A DNA stretch of 42,443 nt from positions 1 through 42,443 of IMG/VR virus record IMGVR_UViG_3300020442_002772; one strand, written 5' to 3'. Below are positions 42,309 to 42,443 of the stretch, piece by piece. This DNA comes from a virus. Within the stretch, counting starts at the first letter, position 1. Each line of letters begins with the position of its first letter. The position numbers and the translations under genes were made by a program. The notes beneath the pieces were generated by a model. It ran no database searches, had not been told where the DNA came from, and was given only the letters and a program-made list of their open reading frames with translations.

Positions 42309-42336
42309 CTTATTAAGCGTTAAATTCCTATAGGTC

Positions 42337-42342
42337 TATTTA
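42337..42342 (-). promoter_or_regulatory. Weak late-promoter-like TAAATA
   Basis: CCTAAATAGACC on the minus strand, 29 bases before ATG 42308, resembles the late motif at only part of its positions. It is listed because a late start site before this gene is expected, but it may be chance. Confidence 0.35.
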
Positions 42343-42357
42343 GGAATATAATTATAG

Positions 42358-42442
42358 TGCGAGTAGGGAGACTTGAACTCCCACGAGATTAATTCTCAAC
42401 AGATTTTAAGTCTGGTGCGTCTACCGATTCCGCCATACTCGC
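42358..42442 (-). tRNA. tRNA-Leu (anticodon UAA)
   Basis: Minus strand: acceptor arms GCGAGTA and TACTCGC pair over 7 bp with discriminator A. A D-arm (GGCGGAATCGGTAGACGC region), anticodon stem CAGA/TCTG with loop CTTAAAA (anticodon TAA), a long variable arm and a T-arm GGGAGTTCAAGTCTCCC are all present. The length of about 85 bases with a long variable arm is typical of tRNA-Leu. No 3' CCA is encoded. It would read UUA codons, which are frequent in AT-rich phages, and it directly precedes the giant structural gene. Confidence 0.9.
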
Positions 42443-42443
42443 A

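Noticed and set aside
42358-42442. tRNA as integration site of a prophage
   Set aside because: No integrase, repressor or direct att repeat is visible, and the gene content is that of a lytic T4-like phage.

Overview
The window is AT-rich and almost wholly coded on the minus strand, with short gaps and many 1-, 4- or 8-base gene overlaps. Gene content points to a T4-like myovirus of marine cyanobacteria (a cyanophage of Prochlorococcus or Synechococcus type). The signs are giant virion proteins built from short 'V-G-I-G-T-T' style beta repeats, many 2-oxoglutarate/Fe(II) oxygenases, small conserved cyanophage proteins, T4-style late promoters and a tRNA. This assignment comes from recognising protein families, not from a database search.

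In transcription order (right to left): a tRNA-Leu(UAA) lies at the right edge (42358-42442). Next is a 27 kb block of virion or adsorption genes (42308 to 15676): a 1853-residue beta-helix-like protein, a 1359-residue Ig-like/Gly-rich protein, a 1093-residue fibre, a subtilisin-LamG protein, a 904-residue fibre carrying a cupredoxin-like domain, a tandemly duplicated two-gene cassette in which one copy carries an alpha/beta hydrolase, and a 1021-residue repeat fibre. T4-like late promoters (TATAAATA or TAATAAATA) lie in this block, mostly overlapping the stop codon of the gene before.

From 15676 to 11219 a consensus sigma70 promoter drives a 54-residue protein gene that is easy to miss. A helicase, a small basic protein and four overlapping 2OG/Fe(II) oxygenase genes follow. 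Two late-promoter units come next: two collar-type fibre proteins, one carrying an Arg-rich insert of about 250 residues, then a Cys-rich protein, a long coiled-coil protein and four more oxygenase domains in three genes. In all there are seven oxygenase genes with eight domains around the two fibre genes.

From 4763 to 1 lie short, probably early or middle, operons: conserved small proteins, a PD-(D/E)XK nuclease-like protein, a nucleotidyltransferase/ligase-like protein, a cytidine/dCMP deaminase-like protein, a small membrane protein and, cut by the left edge, an HExxH metallopeptidase-like protein. These units are separated by a recurring module: stop codon, hairpin without a U-tract, sigma70-like promoter, Shine-Dalgarno sequence, start.

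The most interesting themes are the group of oxygenases around the Arg/Pro/Asn-rich fibre, which suggests (but does not prove) fibre hydroxylation, and the putative enzymatic and metal-binding domains (subtilase, hydrolase, cupredoxin, HxH collars) placed in probable virion proteins.
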